From NCBI RefSeq assembly GCF_003545765.1, contig NZ_QXIO01000003.1, forward strand, positions 1 to 64,000: a stretch of DNA of 64,000 nucleotides, read 5' to 3'. The stretch is from Colwellia sp. RSH04. Its GTDB lineage: Bacteria; Pseudomonadota; Gammaproteobacteria; Enterobacterales; Alteromonadaceae. Both the position numbers and the translations under genes were made by a program. Below are positions 17,107 to 26,511 of the stretch, one piece after another (positions within the stretch are counted from its first letter, which is position 1; each line of letters opens with the position of its first letter). Below the pieces are notes generated by a model, which saw nothing but the letters and a program-made list of their open reading frames with translations, was not told where the DNA came from and did no database searches.

Positions 17107-18189
17107 ATGGATGATAAAAATAAACCTTACAGCAGGGATATCCAGCTGTTATTAAGCCAATTTGAGCAAGACTTCAGCACAGCCTCAATTGCTCCCTTAG
17201 GAAACGGCCATATTAATGATACATTCAAACTAACGACAACAACGAATCACTTTGTTATTCAGCGTGTTAATCATACGGTATTTCCTGATCCTGTCGCGGT
17301 ATGTAATAACACACAACATATTAATCAACACCTGAATAAGCAAAAACTTATCGGCAATTACCCATACTGCGTGCCACAGCAATTACAAACAAAACGTGGT
17401 GAAAGTGCGGTAAAAATTGGTGATAACTATTGGCGTATTATGGAGTTTATTGAAAATTCCTACACCTTAGAATCGGTAACTTCTGCTAAACAAGCGGCAT
17501 TAGTTGCTCAGGCTTTTGCTCAGTTTAGCCATGCATTAAGTGAATTTCCCGCAAGAAATTTATCGGTAATCATTAAAGATTTCCATAACATATCTTCACG
17601 CATGGAACAGTTAAAACAAGCCACTTCAAAAGATGAGCATAATCGCTTAATGCACTGCCAAGTAGTGGTCGACTTTTGCTTTTCACAGCAATCATTCATT
17701 GACCATGTAATGACCTTATGTCAAAAACTACCTATTCATGTCACGCATAATGACACTAAAATAAACAACCTACTTTTTTCTTCTTCAAGTCATCAGCCCT
17801 GCGCCGTTATTGATTTAGACACTTGTATGCCTGGTCTACTCATGCATGACTTTGGTGATATGGTACGTACCTGTTGTAGTAATTTAGCTGAAGATGATAC
17901 TGATATTCATAATATGGTTTTGAATTTAAGTATTTTTGAAGCGTTAATTGTAAACTATCAAGAAACGTTTGCAGATAATATTACTGCATTAGAAAAACAA
18001 AGCCTCATTGTGGGTGCTAGACTGTTACCTTTTATTATTGGTACGCGTTTTTTAACTGATTATTTAAATGGTGATACATACTTTCAAACAGCTCATACAA
18101 ATCACAACCTGGATAGAGCTAAAAATCAATTTCAATTATATAAATTAATCACTGAAGCAGAAGACAATTTACAACAGTTTATACAATAG
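17107..18189 (+). CDS. N-acetylhexosamine 1-kinase-like (APH fold) protein
   Basis: 360 residues of the aminoglycoside-phosphotransferase/choline-kinase fold. The nucleotide loop region reads APLGNGHINDTFKL, followed by FVIQRVN (Lys/Arg position). The Brenner-type motif HVTHNDTKINNLLF and the metal motif VIDLDTCMPGLLMHDFGD match the NahK family very closely (HNDTK...VIDLDT.MPG...DFGD). NahK phosphorylates GlcNAc or GalNAc at O1 with ATP. With the preceding nucleotidyltransferase it would form a two-step salvage route from free HexNAc to UDP-HexNAc, bypassing GlmM/GlmU. It converges with pfkA. Confidence 0.8.
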   Translation: MDDKNKPYSRDIQLLLSQFEQDFSTASIAPLGNGHINDTFKLTTTTNHFVIQRVNHTVFPDPVAVCNNTQHINQHLNKQKLIGNYPYCVPQQLQTKRGESAVKIGDNYWRIMEFIENSYTLESVTSAKQAALVAQAFAQFSHALSEFPARNLSVIIKDFHNISSRMEQLKQATSKDEHNRLMHCQVVVDFCFSQQSFIDHVMTLCQKLPIHVTHNDTKINNLLFSSSSHQPCAVIDLDTCMPGLLMHDFGDMVRTCCSNLAEDDTDIHNMVLNLSIFEALIVNYQETFADNITALEKQSLIVGARLLPFIIGTRFLTDYLNGDTYFQTAHTNHNLDRAKNQFQLYKLITEAEDNLQQFIQ

Positions 18190-18242
18190 GTTTTATCAAA
18201 AGAACTTGTAAGTATTGATATTTACTAACCGCTTGAAGATAG

Positions 18243-19283
18243 TTAACAGTGTGTTTGCGCGCTTAGCGCTAAAATATTTTGCTGAGCATCCACTAACTGA
18301 CTACTCACATGTTTACCTTCTGAAATAGCACTGGTTAACAATACATGGCTCATAGCACCTTGCTGCTCAGCTATCATTATACCTGTTTCACCAGCAATCA
18401 CTGCCTGTACTGCACAAACACCCATTTTAGTGGCTAATATCCTATCTTTTGCAACAGGTGAGCCTCCGCGTTGAATATGCCCTAACACACAGGCTGTACA
18501 TTCGATGCCAGCAAACGTTTGTAGTTGTTCAACAAGCTTTGTCGCACCACCTGACCACAAGTTTTCTGCCATCACTATGATATAACTACCATGTCGATTT
18601 TGTTGCGCTTGCTGTATTTCTTCGGCCAGTTGCTTTAACTTACTTGCTTCATTTTCCTGAGAAAAATTTTCAAATGAGAGAACCTGCTCTGCTGCGCACG
18701 CAATACCGACATTAAAGGTAATGTGCCCGCTATGCCTACCCATTAATTCTACAATAAAAACACGTTCAAAGGCGTCAGCGGTATCTCTGATCTTATCAAT
18801 AGCTTCAATACCCGTGTTGACTGCTGTAGAAAAACCAATGGTAAAATCTGTATTTGCTAAATCATTGTCGATAGTGCCCGGCACACCAATAACTTGTCCT
18901 TGCCATAATTGTTGAAGAGCTAGCAAGCCTGTAAAAGAGCCATCTCCACCAATAACGATAAGTGCATCAATTGCCTGTTCTGTTAAGGTGTTTGCAGCTT
19001 GTTCTAAGCCTGACCTTTCTAGCATCATTGGGCAACGTGCACTTTTTAAAATCGTCCCACCTTGGTGAATAATACTGTTTACATCATTCAAGGTAAGTGT
19101 CTTGCTTTGGGATATATACTCTTCTAGTACTAAACCATTGTACCCATGAACGAAACCTATCACATCGATATGATAATGGTGCGCAGCCAAAACTACAGAA
19201 CGAATGGCCGCATTCATGCCGGGTGCATCACCGCCACTGGTTAACAACCCTATTCGTTTTACTTGCTTTGTTGCTGATGTCAT
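18243..19283 (-). CDS. pfkA: ATP-dependent 6-phosphofructokinase
   Basis: 346 residues, slightly longer than the 320 of E. coli PfkA. Motifs: LLTSGGDAPGMNAAIR (ATP site), IGGDGSFTG with Gly at the position that is Asp in PPi-dependent enzymes, PGTIDNDL with the catalytic Asp, MGRHSGH, and a final effector-site domain. It phosphorylates fructose 6-phosphate in glycolysis. It starts 47 bases after feoB on the same strand with no hairpin between, so read-through from the feoAB promoter is possible, which would tie this step to anaerobic and iron-limited expression. Confidence 0.93.
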   Translation of the reverse strand: MTSATKQVKRIGLLTSGGDAPGMNAAIRSVVLAAHHYHIDVIGFVHGYNGLVLEEYISQSKTLTLNDVNSIIHQGGTILKSARCPMMLERSGLEQAANTLTEQAIDALIVIGGDGSFTGLLALQQLWQGQVIGVPGTIDNDLANTDFTIGFSTAVNTGIEAIDKIRDTADAFERVFIVELMGRHSGHITFNVGIACAAEQVLSFENFSQENEASKLKQLAEEIQQAQQNRHGSYIIVMAENLWSGGATKLVEQLQTFAGIECTACVLGHIQRGGSPVAKDRILATKMGVCAVQAVIAGETGIMIAEQQGAMSHVLLTSAISEGKHVSSQLVDAQQNILALSAQTHC

Positions 19284-19330
19284 CTAAAACCCCGTCCTAA
19301 TTTATAGTCGTGCTTAGGTAATTAATTATG

Positions 19331-21475
19331 TTAAGAGTAATTAACTGCAACAGGAATAGTAAGAATTTTTTTACCTTGTTTTTTAAGCCACATATAAATA
19401 CCGACAAAGACGAGTATAGCGATAGTAATAGTCGCCATTGATGTCGTTGGAGACGTAGAAAAGCTGCCTAGTTGATAACAAATAGTGGCAACGAGATAGG
19501 CAAGAGTAAAACTCCAAATACCTGCGAATGCAGCCCAGCGACTTCCAACTTCATTTTTAATAGCCCCCATTGCTGCGACGCATGGTGTATAGAGAAGAAT
19601 AAAAAGTAAGTAACAAAAAGCGCCAAGTTTACCTGCAAACGCCGCCTGCATAACATGGTAAGTACTTAGTTCAACATCTTGTTCAAGTGCTGCAATAGAT
19701 AAGTCACTGACTTCACCAACCGATATCCCCAATGGATCTTCTGGTTCAATACCTAATAAGTTCAGCTTAATGCTTTCAATAGCCTCATGCCAACTATCAC
19801 TAAAAGTTAGCTCATCTTCATCATCAGAATTTACCGGTGAATATAAGCTATTAAAAGTGGCAACAAGTACTTCTTTCGCAAATATACCGGTAATAATGCC
19901 AACACCTGCTTGCCAGTTCTCTTCTTTCACCCCCATAGGAGCCAGCGCTGGCATCACAACTTTAGCACTAGCACTTAAAATAGATTGCTCGCTATCTTGA
20001 TGGCCAAATTCACCGTCTGTCCCTATTGAGTTTAAGAAATTCAAAAGACAAACCACAATAACAATCGTTTTACCTGCGCCAGTAACAAATCCTGAAGTTC
20101 TCTGCCAAACTCGTTTACTAATATCAGACAGTTTAGGTAATTCATACTGAGGTAATTCCATTATATTCAACGAACTATTACCACTTAGAACCGTCGCTTT
20201 AAGCAGAAAACCAGTAAATAATGCTGCAGCTATACCAATTAAATACAGTAAAAAAACTAAATTTTGCCCGTTATCAGGAAAAAAAGCGGCAGCAAATAAA
20301 GCATATACCGGAAGCCTTGCACCACAAGACATAAAGGGCGACATCATAACCGTAGTAATACGTTCTCGTTCGCTGTCTAATACTCTAGCTGACATCACTG
20401 CAGGTACGGTGCAACCAAAGCCAACAATTAACGGAACAAAAGCTTTACCCGGCAAACCGATTTTTTGCATAACAGTATCAACAACAAAAGCCGCTCGCGC
20501 TAAATAGCCAGAACTTTCCAATAAGGATAAACCAATGAATAAACAGGCGATGACTGGTACAAAGGTCGCAACCGTTTGCAGCCCAGCACCGAGTCCTTCA
20601 AAAATTGTAGCTAGCCATGCAGGTAAGTTTAGTGGGCTTAATAACTCACTAGGATAAGAAACAAAAATAAAGCCACTTAAAATATCAAAAAAATCAATAA
20701 ATGCGCCACCAACATTAATGGCAAACATAAAGAGTAAATACATCATCATCAAAAAAACAGGTACACCAGTGATGGGATGCAAAATAAAGTTATCTAGTTT
20801 ATCGGTGATTGTTGACGTTTTTGCAGAGCCTAGGTGGGCTCTTGATAAAACATCGGCAACGTAATCATGACGTGCTTGAATATGACTAACCGATGATCTA
20901 GATGTTGAATTAGCAGCGTCATTATTTAATTGTTCAGAGGTTTTATTTACTTTAGCTAATTGTAATAACTGCTTAGATAATATGGACTTGTCGACTTTAT
21001 TTTTAGCACTCATTGCCACAACAGGGCAACCTAATTCATTTGCAAGTAATTCAATATCTACTGGAATATCATCTTCAATATCCACTTTATTCAACACTAC
21101 AAGTGTAGGTATACCTAACTCTAATAATTGACTAGTTAGATATAACTGACGGCTAAGTTGGTTAACATCGATAACATTAATCAATACATCTATTTCAGCG
21201 TTCTCGATAAACTGTTGAGAAATTGTTAAATCTTGGCCTTGCTCGCCATGTTTATTCAATGAGCTTATGCCAGGTAGGTCAGATAAAAAGGCGTTTTCAT
21301 CATTTAATATAATAGGAGATTTTTTTGCCGCAACGGTCACACCAGACCAGTTACCTACCTTTTGATGATTCTTTTTTTGCGATTGTTTATCACTTGATTG
21401 TAACAATGCATTAAACAGCGTACTTTTACCTGAATTGGCAAAGCCAACTAAGGCAAAGTGTTTATTAGTGCTCAT
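19331..21475 (-). CDS. feoB: ferrous iron transporter FeoB
   Basis: 714 residues. The N-terminal G domain (1-170) has G1 GFANSGKST, G3 DLPGISS and G4 NKVD; a helical GDI-like region follows, and then the membrane domain from about residue 235 with two Gate regions. Conserved transport segments include GFGCTVPAVMSAR and MSPFMSCGARLPVYALF, whose Cys lines the proposed pore. It imports Fe2+ across the inner membrane. Encoded 44 bases after feoA. No FeoC gene follows; pfkA does instead. Confidence 0.95.
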   Translation of the reverse strand: MSTNKHFALVGFANSGKSTLFNALLQSSDKQSQKKNHQKVGNWSGVTVAAKKSPIILNDENAFLSDLPGISSLNKHGEQGQDLTISQQFIENAEIDVLINVIDVNQLSRQLYLTSQLLELGIPTLVVLNKVDIEDDIPVDIELLANELGCPVVAMSAKNKVDKSILSKQLLQLAKVNKTSEQLNNDAANSTSRSSVSHIQARHDYVADVLSRAHLGSAKTSTITDKLDNFILHPITGVPVFLMMMYLLFMFAINVGGAFIDFFDILSGFIFVSYPSELLSPLNLPAWLATIFEGLGAGLQTVATFVPVIACLFIGLSLLESSGYLARAAFVVDTVMQKIGLPGKAFVPLIVGFGCTVPAVMSARVLDSERERITTVMMSPFMSCGARLPVYALFAAAFFPDNGQNLVFLLYLIGIAAALFTGFLLKATVLSGNSSLNIMELPQYELPKLSDISKRVWQRTSGFVTGAGKTIVIVVCLLNFLNSIGTDGEFGHQDSEQSILSASAKVVMPALAPMGVKEENWQAGVGIITGIFAKEVLVATFNSLYSPVNSDDEDELTFSDSWHEAIESIKLNLLGIEPEDPLGISVGEVSDLSIAALEQDVELSTYHVMQAAFAGKLGAFCYLLFILLYTPCVAAMGAIKNEVGSRWAAFAGIWSFTLAYLVATICYQLGSFSTSPTTSMATITIAILVFVGIYMWLKKQGKKILTIPVAVNYS

Positions 21476-21519
21476 TTATAGCTCACTTGAGAGAAGAAAA
21501 CAGAACGAAACCTATATGA

Positions 21520-21741
21520 TTAAGCATCAACCATAATTTGTTTGGCCACTGCACGTGCAAGGCTAATTTTGGTATTGTGTAAACGAAAGGCAATAGGACC
21601 ATTAAAGGGCGCTTTATGAGCTAAAGAAATTTCGGTTCTAACAGCAAAGCCTTGTTCAAGTAGCTGAGCAGCTAATTGCTTATTTTCTGGTAAAGCCAGT
21701 ATTTTTGCTCGTTTATTTTTAGGTAAATCAATTAATGTCAT
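21520..21741 (-). CDS. feoA: ferrous iron transport protein FeoA
   Basis: 73 residues, a single SH3-like beta-barrel typical of FeoA: TLIDLPKNKRAKILAL at the start, LLEQGFAVRTEISLAHKAPFNGPIAFRL in the middle and ISLARAVAKQIMV at the end. It is a cytoplasmic partner needed for FeoB activity. First gene of feoAB, with an FNR box, an extended -10 element and a Fur box directly upstream. Confidence 0.92.
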   Translation of the reverse strand: MTLIDLPKNKRAKILALPENKQLAAQLLEQGFAVRTEISLAHKAPFNGPIAFRLHNTKISLARAVAKQIMVDA

Positions 21742-21766
21742 GCATTACCTCAGCACAAAAAGAATA

Positions 21767-21785
21767 GTTAATGATAATTACTTTC
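21767..21785. promoter_or_regulatory. Fur box over the feoA transcription start
   Basis: gttaatgataattactttc matches the 19-base Fur consensus GATAATGATAATCATTATC at 15 positions. It lies just downstream of the predicted -10 and covers the expected start site, so iron-loaded Fur would block transcription. Confidence 0.8.
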
Positions 21786-21791
21786 GTTTAG

Positions 21792-21800
21792 ATTATACCA
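21792..21800 (-). promoter_or_regulatory. extended -10 promoter element of feoA
   Basis: Minus strand reads TGGTATAAT: an extended TGn followed by a consensus -10 hexamer at 21792-21797. Transcription would begin near 21785. No good -35 is present, in keeping with activator dependence. Confidence 0.7.
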
Positions 21801-21840
21801 TCTTGTTGTTAAAGCCCATAGCTAAACTAAGCTAAGTTAT

Positions 21841-21854
21841 TTGATTTTGATCAA
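21841..21854. promoter_or_regulatory. perfect FNR box upstream of feoA
   Basis: TTGAT-TTTG-ATCAA is a full match to the FNR consensus TTGAT-N4-ATCAA. Its centre is about 62 bases upstream of the predicted start, the class I activator position. Anaerobic activation of feoAB is known in enterobacteria. Confidence 0.82.
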
Positions 21855-21892
21855 CCGATAGTCTCACTGTTGGTAAAGTTACATAAATAACT

Positions 21893-23257
21893 TCAAAAAT
21901 AGCTATCCTTTACTTTACCGTAATGAAAATAACTCCATTGCCCTACTCTTCTCAAAGGTGCAAGCGGAAACTTAGGTAAAGGGGTTTGATAAAGAGGTAA
22001 TTGAGGTACAGGTTTTTCTGCTACTTTTTCAGCTAAGCGCTTACCTGCTTGGGTTGAAAAAGACACCCCACTACCGCAGTAGCCCATCGCATAAAATACT
22101 TGCTGATTTTCATCTTGATATATATGTGGAATATCATCTAATGACATGCATATCCAACCAGACCATGCATAATCAAACTTTAACCTACTAAGTGAAGGAA
22201 AGCTTGTTTTTAACACTGAAAGTAATCGGTTAGCGTAATAGGGATCATCGGCTTTTTCTCCTGTAATAGCTCCTCTACCACCAAATAGAATACGATTATC
22301 AGGTAATTTTCGGTAATAATACTTTAACGCTCGCGTATCCATAACAACATTGGAAGTAATAAAATTGCATTGTGCTATTTGCTCATCACTTAATGGCTCA
22401 GTAACAATAATTTGAGATAATACCGGCAAGCTTCTTTTTTCAATTAGTGGATGAAAGCCTTTTGGCGTATAACCGTTTGTCGCTATCACAACTTTTTTTG
22501 CTTTTACATTCCCTTTTGGGGTGTGTAATATTTGCTTATTATTACTTGTAGACCATGACTGTACAGGCGACGAAGTATGAATCGTAACACCGGCCTTAAG
22601 CGCTATATCTTGATAACCCAAAGCTAGCTTCAAAGGATTTAACCCAAAACCATCATGGTATCGGATGGCTCCGTATGCATTTTTGTCATCCATATAACGT
22701 TGGCGAACATCCTGCTCACTAAGTACTTCAACTTGGTAGTTAAACATTTGCTGTTGAAGTTTTGCTTGTTTAATTAATGTATTCATCATTTTAGGCTTGT
22801 GAGCAACCTTAATAAAACCCGTTTCTTGTTGCTGACAATCAATACCTTGAGCAATCAGAGTATTAACAGTTTCGACTCCTTGACACATTTCTTGATAAAT
22901 ACCGTACATGACTTCTTTGCCCCACTCTTTAAGCATACTAGAGTAGGGTTTTCTTCCTGAAGATTTTAAAATAAAACCAGCATTTCGTCCGCTACATCCC
23001 CAAGCTGTTTGATTTGCTTCTAAAACATGCGCTTTTATTCCATGGTGCTGTGCAAGGTGAATAGCGCATGATAGCCCTGTATAACCAGCTCCAACAATTG
23101 CTACATCAACATCGATATCTGCATTAAGTATCGATGTTTTTTCATTCTGATCAGACCTTTTATTGGTTTTAGAGAAGTGAGAATCTGCCCAGTAACTTTT
23201 AGGATAAGGCTCTCCACAACCTGGTGAATGGTGAAGTAATGGGTCATACATAAACAA
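21893..23257 (-). CDS. DadA/PuuB-type FAD-dependent oxidoreductase
   Basis: 454 residues (the ATG at 23251 is an alternative start). A Rossmann dinucleotide motif VAIVGAGYTGLSCAIHLA lies at about residues 52-69, followed by the FAD motif AWGCSGRNAGF. A C-terminal YAMGYCGSGVSFSTQAGKRLAE segment completes the FAD site. This is the pattern of the D-amino-acid dehydrogenase, glycine oxidase and gamma-glutamylputrescine oxidase group, which oxidises a primary or secondary amine to an imine. The N-terminal HHSPGCGEPYPKSYWADS segment resembles putrescine-pathway oxidases, but no putrescine genes are adjacent, so the substrate is left open. Confidence 0.75.
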   Translation of the reverse strand: MFMYDPLLHHSPGCGEPYPKSYWADSHFSKTNKRSDQNEKTSILNADIDVDVAIVGAGYTGLSCAIHLAQHHGIKAHVLEANQTAWGCSGRNAGFILKSSGRKPYSSMLKEWGKEVMYGIYQEMCQGVETVNTLIAQGIDCQQQETGFIKVAHKPKMMNTLIKQAKLQQQMFNYQVEVLSEQDVRQRYMDDKNAYGAIRYHDGFGLNPLKLALGYQDIALKAGVTIHTSSPVQSWSTSNNKQILHTPKGNVKAKKVVIATNGYTPKGFHPLIEKRSLPVLSQIIVTEPLSDEQIAQCNFITSNVVMDTRALKYYYRKLPDNRILFGGRGAITGEKADDPYYANRLLSVLKTSFPSLSRLKFDYAWSGWICMSLDDIPHIYQDENQQVFYAMGYCGSGVSFSTQAGKRLAEKVAEKPVPQLPLYQTPLPKFPLAPLRRVGQWSYFHYGKVKDSYF

Positions 23258-23428
23258 ACCTTTAAGTTATTGGTACTTTGATTAATTATCTAAAAAAAAT
23301 TTATAAAAATCTAAATAAAACTACTACAATTAATACAGTTATGTTACTTATGAAAATAAAAAAAGATGCAAAAATGATAAAAAAATATAAATTAATTGAC
23401 TAATACTATCGTGATGAGAACACTATTT

Positions 23429-25348
23429 ATGACAAATAAAATTCACGAATATTCTACAACTCTTTTTAAGCTTACTCTATTAATAGCTTGCGGTTGCCTT
23501 TTAAATATATCTGCAATTTCAGCGGGTATAGCCAGCGAATCACACTCTTCTTGGATGGAGACCTCTTTTGAGCAATTACAAGAGCTAAATAAAAAAGATC
23601 CCGCGCTTGCCTTGGATTTTGCAGAAAAGCTCTATGCTAAATCATCTGATAAAATGAACAATGCCGACAAAGCATCACTATTTGCTAAAATGGCACTATA
23701 TTGTTCGTTTTTAGGTAAGTTTGATCAAAGCCAAGAATTTATTAACACCGCAAACACACTTTCTCCCGAGCAAAAAAGCCCAACCGCTATATCTCTTTTA
23801 CTGACTCAAGCAAGCATTTACGATTCACTAGGAAAAGCGAAAGAAGCATTAACTCTCTATAAAACAGCAGAAAAACACGCTAAAGAGAGCGAAGATTTTA
23901 GATCCCTCGCTGACAGCTATAGCTATTTAGCTGGCTATTATTCAATGAATCATAACGATATTGAAGCGATAAAATATTTTAACAAAAGCTATCATTTATT
24001 CGATCAACTCGGTGATGAACTAGAATTAGCTTATTTAAAAATACAGATGTCTACCTCGTACTCGTTACTTTATGATGACGAACAAGCAATACGCTACGCT
24101 AATGAAGCACTTGAATACTTTCTGAAACATGAATTGTTTTTTGATGCCTTATTTGCACAAAACGCACTCGCTTATAATTATTTACGTAAAAAGTCTTTTG
24201 AATTAGCCAAAGAATCATTTTATAAAGTCATTCAATTATCAAAAAAAGCCAACAATGAAAATTATACTGCTAGGGCATACTTAGGGTTAGCTAAAGTATT
24301 TTTAAACGATGAACAAAATGACAAGGCTCGATATTACTTTAATAAATACCAACAATATCAAATTCCAGTTAATACGCCTCATGCCACAGTAAATGACTTT
24401 TTATTGCTGGCAGAATTAGAATTAAATGATTTGCAATTAGATCTAGCGGAAAACGCAATTACCAGTGCAGAAAGAGTATTACTAACGTTAGAAAAAGAAA
24501 ATACATTATCAATTTACAGAAGATTTTATGATTTAAAGGCTAAATTAGCAACGCTTAAAGATGATTACAAAACTGCATACGCGCTACAATCAAAAGCAAG
24601 AAAACTACAAACTAATTACAGTAACACTGAACGAGAAAAAGTACGTTCTAAATTAAAAGTTATTTTTGATACTGACCAAGCATTATTAAAAAACAAATTA
24701 TTAGAACAAGAAAAACAACTTAATAGTATCGCGCTTGAAAATGCTCAAAATGAACAATGGTTACAAAACCTTATTATTGCAATTATTTCAGCCCTATCTT
24801 TATTGCTAACTTATTTTGTTTATCGACAATTAAAAACAAGTAAAGGGCTACAAATGCTCGCTAATACTGACTCGTTAACGGGCTTATCGAATCGGCGTTT
24901 TGCTTTTAGCCAAGCAGAAAAGTATTTAACTCAGGCAAAAAAAATAAAGAATAACTTTGCAGTGATTATGTTTGATGTTGATTTTTTTAAACATGTTAAT
25001 GATGAATATGGTCATACGGCAGGTGATACCGTTTTAAAAAGCTTATCTGTCTTAGCTTGTGGGTATATAAGAGCAAACGATATTATTGGCCGAATTGGTG
25101 GCGAAGAGTTTCTTATTATTCTTCCTGGCGCATCTTCAGAACAAGCAAAGGTTATTGCTGAGAGAATACGTTGTGCTACTGAAGACTTGATAGTCACCAA
25201 TGATAATCAAGAAATTAAAATTACCGCGAGTTTTGGTGTTGCTCACTTAACCCAAAAAGAAGAGTCGTTCAGTGAAATATTTAACAATGCAGATACTGCT
25301 CTTTATCAAGCAAAAGAGCAAGGCCGTAATAAGGTTGTAGCAATTTAG
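23429..25348 (+). CDS. membrane-bound TPR diguanylate cyclase
   Basis: About 639 residues from the ATG at 23429, preferred because GAGAA lies 8 bases upstream; ATG 23414 and TTG 23396 are alternatives. An N-terminal hydrophobic segment acts as signal peptide. Tandem TPR-like helical pairs (ALAYNYLRKKSFELAKESFYKVIQL and similar) fill about residues 40-400, followed by a coiled region, a membrane helix (NLIIAIISALSLLLTYFVY) and a C-terminal GGDEF domain. The active-site motif is GGEEF and the substrate motif DVDFFKHVNDEYGH is intact, so it should make cyclic di-GMP. The periplasmic TPR region probably senses a protein or peptide. It is unlinked to the adhesin, although c-di-GMP controls LapA-type adhesins. 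Confidence 0.88.
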   Translation: MTNKIHEYSTTLFKLTLLIACGCLLNISAISAGIASESHSSWMETSFEQLQELNKKDPALALDFAEKLYAKSSDKMNNADKASLFAKMALYCSFLGKFDQSQEFINTANTLSPEQKSPTAISLLLTQASIYDSLGKAKEALTLYKTAEKHAKESEDFRSLADSYSYLAGYYSMNHNDIEAIKYFNKSYHLFDQLGDELELAYLKIQMSTSYSLLYDDEQAIRYANEALEYFLKHELFFDALFAQNALAYNYLRKKSFELAKESFYKVIQLSKKANNENYTARAYLGLAKVFLNDEQNDKARYYFNKYQQYQIPVNTPHATVNDFLLLAELELNDLQLDLAENAITSAERVLLTLEKENTLSIYRRFYDLKAKLATLKDDYKTAYALQSKARKLQTNYSNTEREKVRSKLKVIFDTDQALLKNKLLEQEKQLNSIALENAQNEQWLQNLIIAIISALSLLLTYFVYRQLKTSKGLQMLANTDSLTGLSNRRFAFSQAEKYLTQAKKIKNNFAVIMFDVDFFKHVNDEYGHTAGDTVLKSLSVLACGYIRANDIIGRIGGEEFLIILPGASSEQAKVIAERIRCATEDLIVTNDNQEIKITASFGVAHLTQKEESFSEIFNNADTALYQAKEQGRNKVVAI

Positions 25349-25349
25349 A

Positions 25350-25370
25350 GAGGTAGTGCATAACTACCTC
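25350..25370. terminator. hairpin after the diguanylate cyclase gene
   Basis: Perfect 8-bp stem gaggtagt (25350-25357) / actacctc (25363-25370), loop gcata, directly after the stop codon. No T-run follows, so termination would be weak. Confidence 0.45.
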
Positions 25371-25580
25371 CTTAAATTAGTTGATTAACCTCAGCTAGGG
25401 ATAATAAATAGCTCCCTAACAGCTATTTTTTCTTACTTCTGTGTTAAATTCATAAACAAAAGAATAACTATTCTTAATGAATTTTCCTTGAATGAAAAAA
25501 ACTATCAAGCTAGTGAGTTGCTAAAACCACTAGTCTAACAAATTTCAAACAATTTACTTATCTCTTAACCCAAACTGAGG

Positions 25581-26438
25581 TTAATTATGCTTGAATAACG
25601 CTTTGAAACTTACCTCATCAGTGACTTTTTCTTTAGCACCGTTAATTATTCGATGTGTACCATGACAACGAGCACAGGCCAATACAGCTAAAGTACCTAA
25701 ATGTCTTCCTTGCTCTTTTAAAGTACCCGATGTTATTGCGGTTTCTAAACTTACCATCGTTGCCTTCATAGTTTCATCAGGATACGTCCTTCTATCCTTT
25801 TTATGGCAGTCAACACAGACTTTACCCAATTCATTCATCTCAACTTTTAACGACTCCAAAGAAGATAATGCTAACTCGGTAAAACCATCTTGAGAAGAAA
25901 TTTTCACTTGGTTTACTTGCTGAGTTAACTTATTCATATGCTCTGTAAAGTCCTCTCCACTTGGTAGTGTTTTATTGGAAAAATCTGGTGCGCGATATGT
26001 TAATGCCGTGATTGCTTGATAATCGTTATGGCATGAATCACAGCCTTTCTGCAGAGTATCCAATTCTTGCGAAACCTTTTTATAATCTTTCGCTATAATG
26101 GCATTTTCTAATTGCTGCATGCTAGATTCATTGAGCAATTTCTTCCATGGAGGCACCATTTCAGCAATACTTAAGTAATGTTTTTTAAAACCTTCATTCC
26201 ACTGCTTTAAATGAATATCATCTTCTTTTGCAGCATAAAATGACATGGCTTGCATTTCTCTTCTTAAGGCAAACATCGTATGTAACCAGACATGGCGTTT
26301 ACTTTCAGGCTTATACCATTGCGCTAACTCTTCGGGAGGTGTTTTGATAAGAGTAACTTTGTCTTCATGTTGATAAACAACAGCCACGACCACAGACAAA
26401 ATAATAATTTGTAAAATAAAAAAGTAAGACCAACGCAT
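25581..26438 (-). CDS. periplasmic three-heme c-type cytochrome
   Basis: 285 residues. An uncleaved or cleaved N-terminal helix (MRWSYFFILQIIILSVVVAVVY) sends the rest to the periplasm. Three CxxCH heme-attachment motifs are visible: CDSCH (about 133), CVDCH (about 208) and CARCH (about 256). The spacing and the helical segments between them are like cytochrome c' / NapB-like or cytochrome c-552-type electron carriers, but no specific family is recognised. Role: electron transfer, partner unknown. It stands alone; a 27-base palindrome lies 74 bases upstream of its start. Confidence 0.75.
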   Translation of the reverse strand: MRWSYFFILQIIILSVVVAVVYQHEDKVTLIKTPPEELAQWYKPESKRHVWLHTMFALRREMQAMSFYAAKEDDIHLKQWNEGFKKHYLSIAEMVPPWKKLLNESSMQQLENAIIAKDYKKVSQELDTLQKGCDSCHNDYQAITALTYRAPDFSNKTLPSGEDFTEHMNKLTQQVNQVKISSQDGFTELALSSLESLKVEMNELGKVCVDCHKKDRRTYPDETMKATMVSLETAITSGTLKEQGRHLGTLAVLACARCHGTHRIINGAKEKVTDEVSFKALFKHN

Positions 26439-26511
26439 AATAAGCTCTTAAAATAAAAGACATAATTTGAATAAAGCATAGCAGTGTAACGTATGCAGGG
26501 CTTTAATGAAA

